A stretch of DNA of 64,000 bases from Fervidobacterium_A thailandense (GCF_041505935.1 NZ_CP140110.1); one strand, 5' to 3'. Counted from the first letter of the stretch, positions 1 through 9,087 are shown. The notes: generated by a model from the sequence alone, not told the origin. Numbers and translations: made by a program.

Positions 1-209
1 ATTCCGTCAGCTGAGTTCACGGGAATAGCATCGACTTTAAAGAGTTTGTGCGTCACAATATGTTCCTTACTGTAGCGCTCATCTATGCGCGGTTTAAAGA
101 GCAAGATATTTTTCCGACCGATCTCGTAAATTTCGGCAAAGTTCAGGAGTTCGGTGGTCTTTCCAGAGTACATAGGTCCGACGATTAGTGTGAGTTTACC
201 GAAGGCCAA
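1..209 (-). CDS. tdk: Thymidine kinase, N-terminal part (runs off the window)
   Basis: The 69 visible codons match the N-terminus of the type II thymidine kinase family, which phosphorylates thymidine with ATP in the cytosolic salvage pathway. The P-loop GPMYSGKT lies at residues 11-18, followed by TELLNFAE, and a KPRIDERYS segment typical of the family follows near residue 40. The start is a TTG at 209-207, with GTGAGG just upstream; the only nearby ATG is followed at once by TGA. The C-terminus, with its zinc site and lasso loop, is outside the window. It is divergent from tatD. Confidence 0.85.
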   Translation of the reverse strand, partial: MAFGKLTLIVGPMYSGKTTELLNFAEIYEIGRKNILLFKPRIDERYSKEHIVTHKLFKVDAIPVNSADG

Positions 210-256
210 GGCAATCCCTCACTTTCACATATTCTTCGGAGAGTTTTTCGTAGATT

Positions 257-288
257 TTTACAGACGTTATGAAACGACCTGGTATAAT
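257..288 (+). promoter_or_regulatory. Promoter of tatD-ruvA
   Basis: TTTACA (257-262) and TATAAT (283-288) are 20 bp apart, which is long, but the -10 is extended (TGGTATAAT). The -10 sits inside the perfect palindrome GGTATAATTATACC (281-294). The position rules out an ATG at 269 as the tatD start. Confidence 0.5.
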
Positions 289-316
289 TATACCAGAACG
301 GGAGGGATTTTGTAGT

Positions 317-1141
317 ATGGAATTTCCCACGAACGATAGTATCGAGGAGCTCATCGACTCTTTACCATTCGTCGATACACATGCCCATCTTCACATGAGG
401 CACTTTGAAAACGACTGGGACGAGGTTGCCAAGCGTTCAAAACGGCTCAGCCTCATAGTGAACGTCTCCACGTCGGAGGAGGACATTGGGCCAACGCTGG
501 AAGTTTCCCAAAGGCTTGACAACACGTACGTTGCAATAGGTGTACATCCCCACGATTCGAAGGACGTTTCTCCCAGTTACATCGAGAAATTAGCTCAGTT
601 GTGTAGGTCGAATCCAAAAGTGGTGGCGATAGGTGAAATTGGCCTAGATTTTTTCCGAAATATTTCACCACCAGACGTGCAGAAGAAAGTTTTCGAGGAC
701 CAGCTCTTGCTTGCAAACGAGCTCGGACTTCCTGTAATACTTCACGTTCGTGACGCATATAAAGAGGTTTATGATATAATTAAGTCTGTAGGACCTATTG
801 GTAGAGGAGGCATCGTACACGCGTTCAGTGGAGACACGCACTGGGCTAAGCTTTTTGTCAAAGAAGGATTTTTGATTGGAGTTGGGGGTCCGATCACGTA
901 TCCTAAGAACGAAATGTTACGTCAGGTGGTCAAAATAATAGGAATGGAAAATGTTGTCACCGAGACGGATTGTCCGTACTTACCACCCCAGCACTTTCGT
1001 GGGAAAAGGAATGAACCAACTTACGTGGTTTACGTGGCTACCAAAATCGCGGAAATAATGGAGCAAAGCCTGGAGACTACCGTCCAGATAATTCACGATA
1101 ATGCGTTGAAGATTTTCGGCTTGAGGGAGTCAAATCGATAA
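317..1141 (+). CDS. tatD: TatD family metal-dependent hydrolase (DNase)
   Basis: Predicted cytoplasmic TIM-barrel metal hydrolase of the TatD family; members act as 3'-5' DNA exonucleases. Family motifs are visible in order: DTHAH near residue 20 (metal ligands), GEIGLDF (metal Glu), HVRDA, HAFSG and TETDCPYLPP near the C-terminus. The 274-residue length is normal. The start at 317 is chosen because GGGAGG lies 12-17 nt upstream; an in-frame ATG at 269 falls between the promoter elements. It is followed by ruvA after 39 nt and probably co-transcribed with it, giving a small DNA-maintenance unit. Confidence 0.9.
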   Translation: MEFPTNDSIEELIDSLPFVDTHAHLHMRHFENDWDEVAKRSKRLSLIVNVSTSEEDIGPTLEVSQRLDNTYVAIGVHPHDSKDVSPSYIEKLAQLCRSNPKVVAIGEIGLDFFRNISPPDVQKKVFEDQLLLANELGLPVILHVRDAYKEVYDIIKSVGPIGRGGIVHAFSGDTHWAKLFVKEGFLIGVGGPITYPKNEMLRQVVKIIGMENVVTETDCPYLPPQHFRGKRNEPTYVVYVATKIAEIMEQSLETTVQIIHDNALKIFGLRESNR

Positions 1142-1180
1142 CTTTGCGAGCTTCGAATGGAGTTGGACGGAGCCGGAGCT

Positions 1181-1759
1181 ATGCTGGAGAGTCTGAGTGG
1201 AAAGTTCGTTGGTCGTTCAGAAGGTTGTGTGTTGATAGATCTTGGAAATATCGTTCTTCGAATCCTGACCGATGCGGAAAGCTTTGCAAACGCCTCAGTT
1301 GGTGACGTTGTCACTGTCTTCGCAAAGCTGGTTGTATCACAAGAGGACGTGACGATTTACGGATTTGACTCCAAGGAAAAGAGAAATCTATTCGAAAAGC
1401 TGATTAAAGTGTCGAAACTGGGACCTAAAACAGCAGTTAAAATACTCTCTTCAGTGTCTCCAGAAGCTTTGGCGAACATGATCGCGGCGGGTGATGTTGA
1501 AAAGCTTTCAACTGTACCAGGAATCGGGAAAAAGACAGCCGAGCGTATCGTTATGGAGCTGAAAGATGAGTTCGAACTCACGGGAATCGATGACAACGAA
1601 TTGGAGGCCATAGAAGCACTCGTTGCACTTGGATACAGTCGCTCCGTGGCTAAAACGGCCGTTAAGCATGCTAAGGCAAGTTTCAAGGACGGCAAAAAGT
1701 ACAACATTTCGGAACTTCTAAAGGAAGCACTGAAGGTAATCTCGAAAAGTTCGATGTGA
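1181..1759 (+). CDS. ruvA: Holliday junction branch-migration protein RuvA
   Basis: RuvA binds four-way DNA junctions as a tetramer and loads the RuvB motor. The 192-residue product has the expected three parts. An N-terminal OB domain begins with LESLSGKFVGRSEG. Two helix-hairpin-helix motifs follow, around SKLGPKTAVKILSS and PGIGKKTAERIV. A C-terminal RuvB-binding helical domain begins near NELEAIEALVALGYS. Homologues begin at the residue corresponding to the ATG at 1181; an in-frame ATG at 1157 would add eight residues and is less likely. ruvB and ruvC are not in the window. Confidence 0.93.
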   Translation: MLESLSGKFVGRSEGCVLIDLGNIVLRILTDAESFANASVGDVVTVFAKLVVSQEDVTIYGFDSKEKRNLFEKLIKVSKLGPKTAVKILSSVSPEALANMIAAGDVEKLSTVPGIGKKTAERIVMELKDEFELTGIDDNELEAIEALVALGYSRSVAKTAVKHAKASFKDGKKYNISELLKEALKVISKSSM

Positions 1760-1843
1760 GAAGTTGAACAGCGCGGTGACCTCCGAGTTTGTCGGAGATG
1801 AGACGATGGGGTAGGAGCGGTTACGAGCGTAAGGTTTTCGCCG

Positions 1844-2359
1844 GTGATTTCAAACCCAGTTCTGGGATACAAACTTGATCCAGGTGAACCTGGGATTGCA
1901 TCCGGCGCTCCTGCAAGCCAGAGCATTCTGAGAGTTCTTAATCAAGAAATAGCAAATTATTTAGATTTTAAAAAAGAAGCGGCGGAGCAAGGTGGGTTTA
2001 TAATATCGGGTGGTATTTATCTTGACCTCCGGAAACGTGGTTCGTTCATCGCTGCTGTTGCAGGAAAGACCAAGGTGTGGATTTACGTACCTGGAAGTAG
2101 AGATAAAGGTAACACCGGCGATACCGGCGAACCGGTGAACGGAACAGACCAGGGTGCGTCGGACCAGGATTTAAGAAGATCGAAGATCCAACAGAAAATA
2201 GACGAGCTCTATCGGAAACTCGCCTACGAAAAAGATCCGCTCGAACGTGAAAAGTTATCCGAGCAGATAATAATGCTCACGATGGCGATGAACGCACTGA
2301 TGTTCGGCATGAAGATGCCTGAATTCCTGATAGGAATGTTGTTAAACACCGTTGTTTAA
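1844..2359 (+). CDS. Conserved-looking protein of unknown function; start uncertain
   Basis: Not recognised. The 171-residue product has an N-terminal globular part (residues 1-85), a Gly/Asp/Thr-rich linker (GNTGDTGEPVNG), and a charged helical segment with heptad-like spacing ending in a Met-rich hydrophobic helix. The only start codon in the open frame is GTG 1844, with AAGG nine bases upstream. The frame, however, stays open back to 1802 and would read DDGVGAVTSVRFSP. An ATG at 1806 with a GGAG Shine-Dalgarno is out of frame by one base at a G run, so a frameshift or base-call error near 1808-1811 is possible. It lies between ruvA and purF, with no operon partner that suggests a role. Confidence 0.6.
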   Translation: MISNPVLGYKLDPGEPGIASGAPASQSILRVLNQEIANYLDFKKEAAEQGGFIISGGIYLDLRKRGSFIAAVAGKTKVWIYVPGSRDKGNTGDTGEPVNGTDQGASDQDLRRSKIQQKIDELYRKLAYEKDPLEREKLSEQIIMLTMAMNALMFGMKMPEFLIGMLLNTVV

Positions 2360-2422
2360 GAAAGGGAATGAAGCAACACATAGATTAACAGGGTAAGAAA
2401 AGTAAGCCGTGGGGGGACAAAG

Positions 2423-3733
2423 ATGTGTGGAATAGCAGGTGCATGGAACGTTGTAGACTCCTACAACGTGATTCATGATTTACTACTTGCCCTTCAACAC
2501 CGTGGTCAACAGGCGGCCGGTGTTGTGTTAGAGGGATTCAAGAGTGTAAAAGGACTTGGTCTTGTAGAATCCGTTCTTACCGATGAACGCTTCGTGGAAG
2601 GTTCCAAAGGTATCGGTCACGTTCGATACTCCACCTTCGGCTCCATTTCAGAAATCCAACCAATTTCCGCACACACCCTCAAGGGTACTATTGCGATTGC
2701 CCACAACGGGAATATCTACGATGCACCGCTCAGAAGAAAGTTCGTGATGGAGAATGGTGGTATATTCTCCACCACGCTGGATTCGGAATTGTTCATCCAC
2801 TACTTTTCGATCGCGCCATACACAGATCCGGTAAATTCCCTCCAGTGGACCCTTTCGAGAATTCCCGCCGCTTATGCTCTCCTTGTTATGCATGAAACCT
2901 TCATAGCCGCCGCCCGTGATCCGTTTGGAATTCGCCCACTTTTTTACGGTCGATACGACGATGGATACGTAGTGGCTTCGGAAGATGCGGCGTTGCATGC
3001 TATCGGTGCTACGGACATCGCTGAAATCGATCCAGGAACGATGGTCCTGTTCGATGAAACAAACCAACCTAAGGTTATCAGGTTTGCCGAGCGAAAAGAT
3101 CGGTTCTGTTCGTTCGAGTTCGTTTACTTTGCAAGGCCCGATAGTAATTTTTACGGAGTGAACGTGCACGAAGTTAGAAAAAAACTCGGACAGAAGCTCT
3201 TTGAAGAGTCTAAGGTGTATGCGGACGTTATCGTTCCAGTACTTGACAGTGGTTTTTCCGGAGCCATTGGCTACAGTCTCGTTTCCGGTATCCCTCTTGA
3301 CCTTGGCCTGATACGTAACCATTACCTTGGCCGAAGCTTTATCATGCCGAAGGATCGACAAAATATTGTGAGGCGGAAACTTGCTCCCATAAAGAGCGTG
3401 ATCGATGGTAGGGAAGTCATTTTAATTGACGATTCCATAGTTCGCGGTACGACGATGAGAATCATCGTCGAAATGGTGAGGGAAGCTGGTGCTAAAAGAA
3501 TTTACGTAGGTATTCATTCGCCACCGGTTAAAGGCCCTTGCTATTACGGTATAGACACCTCAAGACGTAGCGAGCTGATCGCTTCTAATTTGGAGATCGA
3601 AGAACTTGCAAAATCGATAGGGGCTGATCGCATTTTCTACCTTTCGGTTGAGCGTTTTAAAGAGGTGTTCGAAAAATGCGGGGTGAAGGGTATATGTACA
3701 GGTTGTTTCGACCTGGAGTATCCGGTTCAGTGA
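2423..3733 (+). CDS. purF: Amidophosphoribosyltransferase PurF
   Basis: First step of de novo purine synthesis: PRPP plus glutamine gives 5-phosphoribosylamine. The protein begins MCGIAG, so Cys2 becomes the N-terminal nucleophile of the Ntn glutaminase after Met removal; there is no propeptide. The glutaminase domain (about 1-230) has ALQHRGQQAAG and HVRYSTFGS. The phosphoribosyltransferase domain carries the PRPP loop VILIDDSIVRGTT. C-terminal cysteines (CTGCF) resemble the iron-sulphur ligands of the Bacillus-type enzyme. At 436 residues it is a little short for that type. GGGGGG precedes the ATG at 2423. It opens the purine operon and overlaps purN. Confidence 0.95.
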   Translation: MCGIAGAWNVVDSYNVIHDLLLALQHRGQQAAGVVLEGFKSVKGLGLVESVLTDERFVEGSKGIGHVRYSTFGSISEIQPISAHTLKGTIAIAHNGNIYDAPLRRKFVMENGGIFSTTLDSELFIHYFSIAPYTDPVNSLQWTLSRIPAAYALLVMHETFIAAARDPFGIRPLFYGRYDDGYVVASEDAALHAIGATDIAEIDPGTMVLFDETNQPKVIRFAERKDRFCSFEFVYFARPDSNFYGVNVHEVRKKLGQKLFEESKVYADVIVPVLDSGFSGAIGYSLVSGIPLDLGLIRNHYLGRSFIMPKDRQNIVRRKLAPIKSVIDGREVILIDDSIVRGTTMRIIVEMVREAGAKRIYVGIHSPPVKGPCYYGIDTSRRSELIASNLEIEELAKSIGADRIFYLSVERFKEVFEKCGVKGICTGCFDLEYPVQ

Positions 3734-4326
3734 AGCCCAGGATCGTGGTCGCGGCATCCGGAAGGGGAAGTAATTTCGAAAAGATAGCCGAGGCAGTCAG
3801 TACTGGACTATTGAATGCTACTCTCGAGTGTCTCTTAGTCGACCGCGAATGTGGAGCTTTGGAGATTGCACGGAATTTTGGGATAAGAAGCTATCTTCTT
3901 TCCAAACCATGGCATAAAAGTTTCGATGAGATAATCGATCAAATAAATCCGCACTTGATCGTTCTTGCCGGCTTTATGCGGATTATCCCGGAGAACCTCG
4001 TGGAAAAGTATTTTCCGAGGATTGTGAATATTCATCCCTCCTTATTACCTGCTTTTCCCGGAAAAGATGCCATCGTTCAGGCTTACGAATACGGGGTCAA
4101 GGTCACTGGCGTTACGGTGCATATCGTCGATAAAGGTGTCGATACTGGACCGATCATCTTCCAGAAGGCCTTAGAAGTTGACGAAAGTTGGAGTTTGGAG
4201 CAACTTGAAGAAAAAATCCACCAGATCGAGCACGAATGGTACTGGAGAGTTATTCGAGAGTTACTCTACAGGCCGTTTGAAATCGTTGGTCGGAAATTCC
4301 GCTGGCTCGACGAGGAGGGGTTATGA
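3730..4326 (+). CDS. purN: Phosphoribosylglycinamide formyltransferase PurN
   Basis: Transfers a formyl group from 10-formyltetrahydrofolate to GAR, the third step of purine synthesis. The N-terminus KPRIVVAASGRGSNFE forms the GAR-binding Rossmann-like start. The catalytic Asn-His pair is in NIHPSLLPAFPGKDA and the Asp in VDKGVDTGPI. I place the start at GTG 3730, overlapping the purF stop by four bases (GTGA), with GGAG about 11 nt upstream. An in-frame ATG at 3676 lies deep inside purF and would add 18 non-homologous residues. The product is 198 residues, normal for the family. Confidence 0.93.
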   Translation: MKPRIVVAASGRGSNFEKIAEAVSTGLLNATLECLLVDRECGALEIARNFGIRSYLLSKPWHKSFDEIIDQINPHLIVLAGFMRIIPENLVEKYFPRIVNIHPSLLPAFPGKDAIVQAYEYGVKVTGVTVHIVDKGVDTGPIIFQKALEVDESWSLEQLEEKIHQIEHEWYWRVIRELLYRPFEIVGRKFRWLDEEGL

Positions 4327-5234
4327 TGTCTTTCTCTTCAGCAGAGCGAATATGTTTGGAAAAGGCGATTTTGGATCTCAGGTACGGTGAAAATCCCCAC
4401 GAAACAGCCTTCGTTTTTGGAGTTCCTGCGTTCGATGTACTCCACGAGGGAAAGCAACTTTCGTTCAACAACATACTCGACGCTGAGGCGGCGTGGATAG
4501 TTGCCTCAAACCTGAACCGGATTGGTGGAGGCGCGGTCGTAGTAAAGCACCAGAATCCATGTGGAGCAGCTTATTTGATACCAGGTAGGACGCGTGTAGA
4601 CTGCGTGAACCTTGCAATACAGGCTGATGCGGAATCGAGTTACGGAGGGATTCTCGCCACTTCCTTTCCGATAAACCGTGAGATCGCCGAATCTTTAAAA
4701 ACATACCTCGAAGTCATCGTCGCACCCGATTTCGAGGATGACGCTGTCCAACTACTCTCGAAGAAAAAAGTGAGGTTGATAAGGCCGAAGGACTACACTC
4801 CTTACAACGCGAAGCTTGCGTTCGGTAGTCTTATCGTATCGGAGCGCAGGTTCGACGGGACTCCAGAGCTTCTCTTTGGTGAACCGCAAGATATCAATGA
4901 AGTTATGTTTTCATTGATCGTTGCCGAAGGAGTCAAATCCAACGCGATAGTAATCGTCAAAAACGGCGTTACCGTGGGAATTGGTGGGGGTCAACCTTCG
5001 AGAAAAAGGGCCGCATGGATTGCCGTGAGTTTGGCTGGTGAAAAGGCTAAAGGAGCTGTTGCATGTTCCGATGCGTTCTTCCCGTTCACCGACAGTCTCG
5101 AAATTTTAGTTAACGCCGGTGTGAAATGCGTTGTAGCACCTCTTGGCTCAATAAGAGACCAGGAGGTCTTAGATTACGCTCAAAGAGCTGGAATTTCTTT
5201 CTACAAGTCCCCGGTAAGGGTTTTCAGGCACTGA
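4323..5234 (+). CDS. purH: AICAR transformylase, stand-alone PurH C-terminal domain
   Basis: Formylates AICAR with 10-formyl-THF. The 303 residues cover only the transformylase half of PurH: LDLRYGENPHETAF, the catalytic Lys-His in VVVKHQNPCGAA, SSYGGILA, IGGGQPSRKRAAW, SDAFFPF and a C-terminal VRVFRH. Usual bifunctional PurH proteins begin with a 150-200 residue MGS-like IMP cyclohydrolase domain; here the ATG overlaps the purN stop (ATGATG at 4323-4328, SD GAGGAGGGG), leaving no room for it. The final step (FAICAR to IMP) must therefore be encoded elsewhere. The assignment of this domain is secure; the location of the missing activity is unknown. Confidence 0.92.
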   Translation: MMSFSSAERICLEKAILDLRYGENPHETAFVFGVPAFDVLHEGKQLSFNNILDAEAAWIVASNLNRIGGGAVVVKHQNPCGAAYLIPGRTRVDCVNLAIQADAESSYGGILATSFPINREIAESLKTYLEVIVAPDFEDDAVQLLSKKKVRLIRPKDYTPYNAKLAFGSLIVSERRFDGTPELLFGEPQDINEVMFSLIVAEGVKSNAIVIVKNGVTVGIGGGQPSRKRAAWIAVSLAGEKAKGAVACSDAFFPFTDSLEILVNAGVKCVVAPLGSIRDQEVLDYAQRAGISFYKSPVRVFRH

Positions 5235-5266
5235 GGTTACAATTGCACCACAATGGGGGTGGAGTT

Positions 5267-6457
5267 GTGGAGAAAGTACTAATACTTGGTAGTGGTGGTC
5301 GCGAACATGCCATAGGTTGGGCATTTTTGCAGGCGGGATTTCAGGTTGATTTCTATCCTGGCAATGCCGGAACAGCTCGTTGTGGCCGAAATGTGAAGGT
5401 TGAATCCTGGGACGCACTTGGTGAGTACGATTTAGTGATTCCTGGGTCCGAAGAATACCTCGCGATGGGGGTTGCCGATGGAAGGCCGAACGTATTTGGC
5501 CCGGACAGTAAGGGTGCGTTTCTCGAAGCTTCAAAATGTTTCGCAAAGTCGTTTATGATGAAGTACGATATTCCAACGGCTCGATACGAGATAGCTGACG
5601 ATGAAGAAAGTCTCCTGAAAGCCCTGGAGAAATTTACCCCACCCTTCGTGCTCAAACTCGACGGACTTGCGCAAGGAAAGGGTGTCGTCATTGCGCAGGG
5701 TAAAGAACAAGCGTACGAAGTTGGTGTAAAAATGATGAAAGGGGATTTCGTGAAAGGAGTTAGCGGAAAACTTGTAGTAGAAGAGTTCCTTCGGGGAAAG
5801 GAATTGTCGGCTATTGGTATTGTCCACGGGCGCAAGTTTGCGTTACTCCCGTTCACGAGAGACTACAAGCGTGCGTTTACAGGGAATGTGGGTCCCAACA
5901 CCGGGGGTATGGGTGCTTACGGACCGGTGCACGTTGATGGCAAATTGAAAGCAAAGATAGAAGAGATTTTCTCAAAAACACTTTTCGGCTTGGAGAAGGA
6001 AGGGATATTCTATAAGGGATTTCTTTATGCTGGACTGATGCTTGTGAACGATGAGCCTTACGTGCTGGAGTTCAACGTACGGTTGGGAGACCCGGAAACC
6101 GAAGTGATAGTATACATGGATCCAGAACACTTCGTTGAAAATGTTCTTAAGGCTTTCGCTGGGGAGCCATTCCAAGAATATTATCCAAATCACTACGCAG
6201 TTGATGTTGTGATCGCTTCCGAAGGTTATCCGGAGTTCCCGAGAAAAGGGCAAGAAATTATCGTTGAACCTGGGGGCTTCTACTATTTTGCCGGGGTTTC
6301 GGAAACTGACGGTAGATTGTACGTCTCCGGTGGACGTGTGATCCACGCGATGGGAAGAGGTTCGACGTTGGAAAAGGCAAGGGAAGAAGCCTACCAAAAC
6401 GTTTCAAAAGTGCACTTTGAAGGAATGTTTTACAGAACCGATATAGCTGCCCTATAG
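5267..6457 (+). CDS. purD: Phosphoribosylamine-glycine ligase PurD
   Basis: ATP-grasp enzyme joining phosphoribosylamine and glycine to GAR, the second step of purine synthesis. The N-terminal domain has VLILGSGGREHAIGWA. The ATP-grasp core has FVLKLDGLAQGKGVVIAQ and GNVGPNTGGMGAYGPV, and the metal/phosphate site is in LEFNVRLGDPETEVI. The start is GTG 5267, behind a GGGGGTGGAG stretch. Longer in-frame readings back to 5126 overlap purH and are unlike PurD, and a nearer ATG at 5253 is out of frame. The product is 396 residues, slightly short of the usual 410-430. It lies 32 bases after purH in the operon. Confidence 0.94.
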   Translation: MEKVLILGSGGREHAIGWAFLQAGFQVDFYPGNAGTARCGRNVKVESWDALGEYDLVIPGSEEYLAMGVADGRPNVFGPDSKGAFLEASKCFAKSFMMKYDIPTARYEIADDEESLLKALEKFTPPFVLKLDGLAQGKGVVIAQGKEQAYEVGVKMMKGDFVKGVSGKLVVEEFLRGKELSAIGIVHGRKFALLPFTRDYKRAFTGNVGPNTGGMGAYGPVHVDGKLKAKIEEIFSKTLFGLEKEGIFYKGFLYAGLMLVNDEPYVLEFNVRLGDPETEVIVYMDPEHFVENVLKAFAGEPFQEYYPNHYAVDVVIASEGYPEFPRKGQEIIVEPGGFYYFAGVSETDGRLYVSGGRVIHAMGRGSTLEKAREEAYQNVSKVHFEGMFYRTDIAAL

Positions 6458-6480
6458 ATGAGTGAGCGGAGGGATCCAAT

Positions 6481-7425
6481 ATGGATAATAAAAAGTACAC
6501 CTACGCTGATTCTGGCGTGGATGTTGGAAGAAACGATGAGTTCACCGATTTTATAAAATCCGAGGTCTTCCTACCGGAGTGGGTCATTAAAGAACCAACC
6601 GGATACGCAACAATTCTCAATATTACAAATCCTCCCATAGTTTTAACGGCGGACGGGATAGGCTCTAAGTTACTTCTCGAAATTGAGCTTGGAAGACTGT
6701 GCGAGGCAGCAATAGATCTCATTGCTATGAACTACAACGACATCGTTTGTGTCGGGGGCCAACCTTTGGCGTTCGTGGACTATCTTGGTGTACATCACAT
6801 AGACCAAGTACACTACAAGTTCATCGAATTTCTACAGCAAGAGCTTGCAAAACTTGGCATGGCGCTGGTAGCGGGTGAAACAGCTGAAATTCCGTCGATC
6901 TACAGCGAACGTGAATGGGACGTTGCGGGATTTTGTGTGGGAATCCTCAAGCGTAAGCTGCCGGTCGATACCATAGAACCGGGGGACATCATCATTGGAT
7001 TACCGGCCTCTGGTTTTCACTCAAACGGTTGGTCGTTGATAAGAAAAATACTGAAGGATGAGAATATATCACCCGACGAACTTCCATTTGATTTACTGGC
7101 GGGAACGAGGATTTACTCGGAAGTGATTCAAATGTTCGATAGAATAAAAGGGCTCGCCCATGTTACCGGTGGAGGGTTGTTGAGGGCGTTGAAGCGCGTA
7201 TTGCGGGGAAAGGGAGCGAAAGTTGAAATAAGAAAGTTACCGGATTACATGCAATGGGTTCTTCGATACGTAACCGTTGAGGAGGCTATGAAAACGTTTA
7301 ACATGGGATACGGAATGTTATTAATCACAAAAAAAGAACATTCACTGGATTTACTTTCAAATTTAGATGGTGAGGTGCTGGGAGAGGTTTGGGAAGGTGG
7401 GATGGAAATTAAATGCAACTATTAA
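6481..7425 (+). CDS. purM: Phosphoribosylformylglycinamidine cyclo-ligase PurM (AIR synthetase)
   Basis: ATP-dependent ring closure of FGAM to AIR. Family signatures are YADSGVDVGRNDEF, the ATP-binding LTADGIGSKLLLE, DLIAMNYNDIVCVGGQPLAFVDY, LVAGETAEIPS and GLPASGFHSNGWSLIR. At 314 residues it is shorter than typical 340-350 residue enzymes, the shortening being at the C-terminus after GYGMLLI. It starts 23 bases after purD with GGAGGG upstream. It is the last gene of the cluster present; purL, purQ, purS, purE, purC and purB are not in the window. An IS605-type element lies 45 bases downstream. Confidence 0.93.
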   Translation: MDNKKYTYADSGVDVGRNDEFTDFIKSEVFLPEWVIKEPTGYATILNITNPPIVLTADGIGSKLLLEIELGRLCEAAIDLIAMNYNDIVCVGGQPLAFVDYLGVHHIDQVHYKFIEFLQQELAKLGMALVAGETAEIPSIYSEREWDVAGFCVGILKRKLPVDTIEPGDIIIGLPASGFHSNGWSLIRKILKDENISPDELPFDLLAGTRIYSEVIQMFDRIKGLAHVTGGGLLRALKRVLRGKGAKVEIRKLPDYMQWVLRYVTVEEAMKTFNMGYGMLLITKKEHSLDLLSNLDGEVLGEVWEGGMEIKCNY

Positions 7426-7517
7426 CAACTGTGGAGAGTGTGAAATTCTGATGGACTTTTACCAATATCATTGACCTCCTCCCCGCACTAAAGCGCGAGG
7501 ATTCTCCGAGCGGTATG

Positions 7518-8578
7518 TTAATTTACTAACCTTAACCGCACCGGGCTGGCCAAAGCCACTACTCCTATTCCCTTTGGGGATCTCGGAGATACCTTCTTGA
7601 GTATGTTCATCGCTCCGTTTACATCTGCGTTTAAGACCATCCCACAGCTTGAGATAACATACAGACCTCGGTATTTTCTGTTGGTTTTATCAACTACCCC
7701 ACAACACGAACACGTCTGCGATGTGTATGCTTCATCAATTTGGAGGACTTGAATACCGTAGGCTTTGGCTTTGTACTTTAGCTTTTGCAAGAACTTGCCA
7801 TACGGCATCTGATGAAGCTTTTGGTTGTTGTGGCTACCGATATCGATGTTAGTTTATCCCATGGTTAAGTTCGCCAACAACTATTACTCAAACACCATTT
7901 TCAACGCAGTAATCGACGATACTCCTTGATGCTTTGTGCACGAAGTTGTTAACGTAGTTTTGTCTGTATCGATAGAGTCTGTGCAATCGCTTAGAAGTCC
8001 TGAGGTTTTGTCTATCAGGCACTGCTTTTAGTCTCTCTTTGAGATCTTGGATAGGTTCCCTGTAGATTATCCTGAGTGCATAAGAAATGTGTCCAAAAGC
8101 TTGATACGGAACAAGTTCAACTTGCTGAATCTTCACTGAATCGAGCGATAGAGTTTTGGGCAACTCTATCCATACGTACTTGGACTCGATTCCGTGGGCT
8201 GATTTGAGGTAGTCCTTGGTTTGCTTTGAGAGAGACAACCTGAGCTTGTGACCAACGAATTCAAGTCACTGGGAAATGCCCGTTCTTGGGCTGATATCGT
8301 GGACGTTTGGTATGCTTATCGAACGTATTCTTCCAAGCAACTTGAAATTTTCAGAGGACAACTTGAGCACTCTGAGAATGCAAGTTACGAGCAAAGAAGT
8401 TATCTTTGAGCTTATGCTCGAGTTCGTAGATAGAAACACCGTTCTTCTCTACCACGTAGTTAGCAACATTCCACAGCTTGGATGCTGAATATGTTAGGTG
8501 TCCGAAAATTATAGCAAGCTTCTTATCTGTTTTGCTTGACAGGTCTAAGACAAAGCACTTAGTTACAAATTCTGGCAT
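7518..8578 (-). pseudogene. tnpB: tnpB pseudogene of element A
   Basis: Reads as TnpB/IS605 OrfB in pieces: N-terminus 8578-8351 (MPEFVTKCFVLDLSSKTDKK onward), then an in-frame TGA after SAQVVL, a middle part 8238-7888, and a C-terminal part 7808-7518. Compared with copy B, about 50 codons are deleted, including the RuvC-I AIDLGVSN aspartate segment. Another lesion lies at VIVVGELNHG (about 7860). The C-terminus keeps the zinc-finger pair CSCCG, but the second pair has lost a Cys (ISSCG), and NADVNGAMN contains the RuvC-III Asp. It cannot encode an active nuclease. Its start overlaps the end of tnpA by 16 bases. Confidence 0.88.
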
Positions 8579-8954
8579 TCTTCAATGTACCTCCTGATAG
8601 TTTCAGCAGATACGTTACCGTGCGTTGCAACAAAATAAGAGTCTGTCCACAAATGTTTTGAATTGCGCAGTGTTGGGAATTTAGTTCTGAGCTTTCTTGC
8701 AGTAGTTCCTTTGACGATTTTTATAATCTCAGCAGGGCTGTACTTTGGAGGTGCCGAAAGGAACAAGTGCACATGGTCTGGCATAACTTCTGATGCTAAG
8801 ATTTCAAAACCAAATTGCTGGGCAATTTCTTTGATTATATTGCTGAGTTCTGTTTTAACGTAGGCATTTAAAAGGTACTTTCTATACTTTGGAATCCTGA
8901 GAAAATGATAAGCGATTTAAAATTTTGCGTGGCGTGAGGACTTAATTCTACCAT
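8563..8954 (-). pseudogene. tnpA: IS200-type Y1 transposase tnpA, N-terminally disrupted
   Basis: The intact part reads IAYHFLRIPKYRKYLL, then MPDHVHLFLSAPPKYSPAEI with the HUH histidines (HVH), then TIRRYIEECQ with the likely nucleophilic Tyr. Upstream of IAYHF, the matching frame (SSRHAKF) is cut by a TAA at 8917-8919, while the nearest ATG (8954) is in another frame. The gene thus lacks a readable N-terminus. The family excises and inserts single-stranded IS DNA. The downstream tnpB begins inside its last codons. Confidence 0.8.
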
Positions 8955-9087
8955 GTGCGATGTTCCTCTATGTTTGTTAATTAACGCTGGTGCTTGGTTA
9001 TGTTATACCAAATGAAAATACCAAAGCTCTGTATCCACGCACTGAAGTGCGAAACTTTAGAACCTTAAATTTCTGTAAACAAAAATT

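Larger units (their letters stand above)
7471..9080 (-). mobile_element. IS200/IS605-type element A (tnpA + tnpB, degenerate)
   Basis: The element runs from a right end containing the imperfect palindrome CGCACTAAAGCGCG (about 7485-7498) to a left end with GCACTGAAGTGC (9039-9050) and a shared tail TTCTGTAAAC (9071-9080). Both ends match element B at 13298-16170, which lets the borders be set to within a few bases. The hairpin ends, the absence of terminal inverted repeats, and HUH transposase and TnpB genes are typical of the family. The guide (omega) RNA of TnpB systems would map to the tnpB 3' end and right end. Both genes are broken. Confidence 0.85.
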
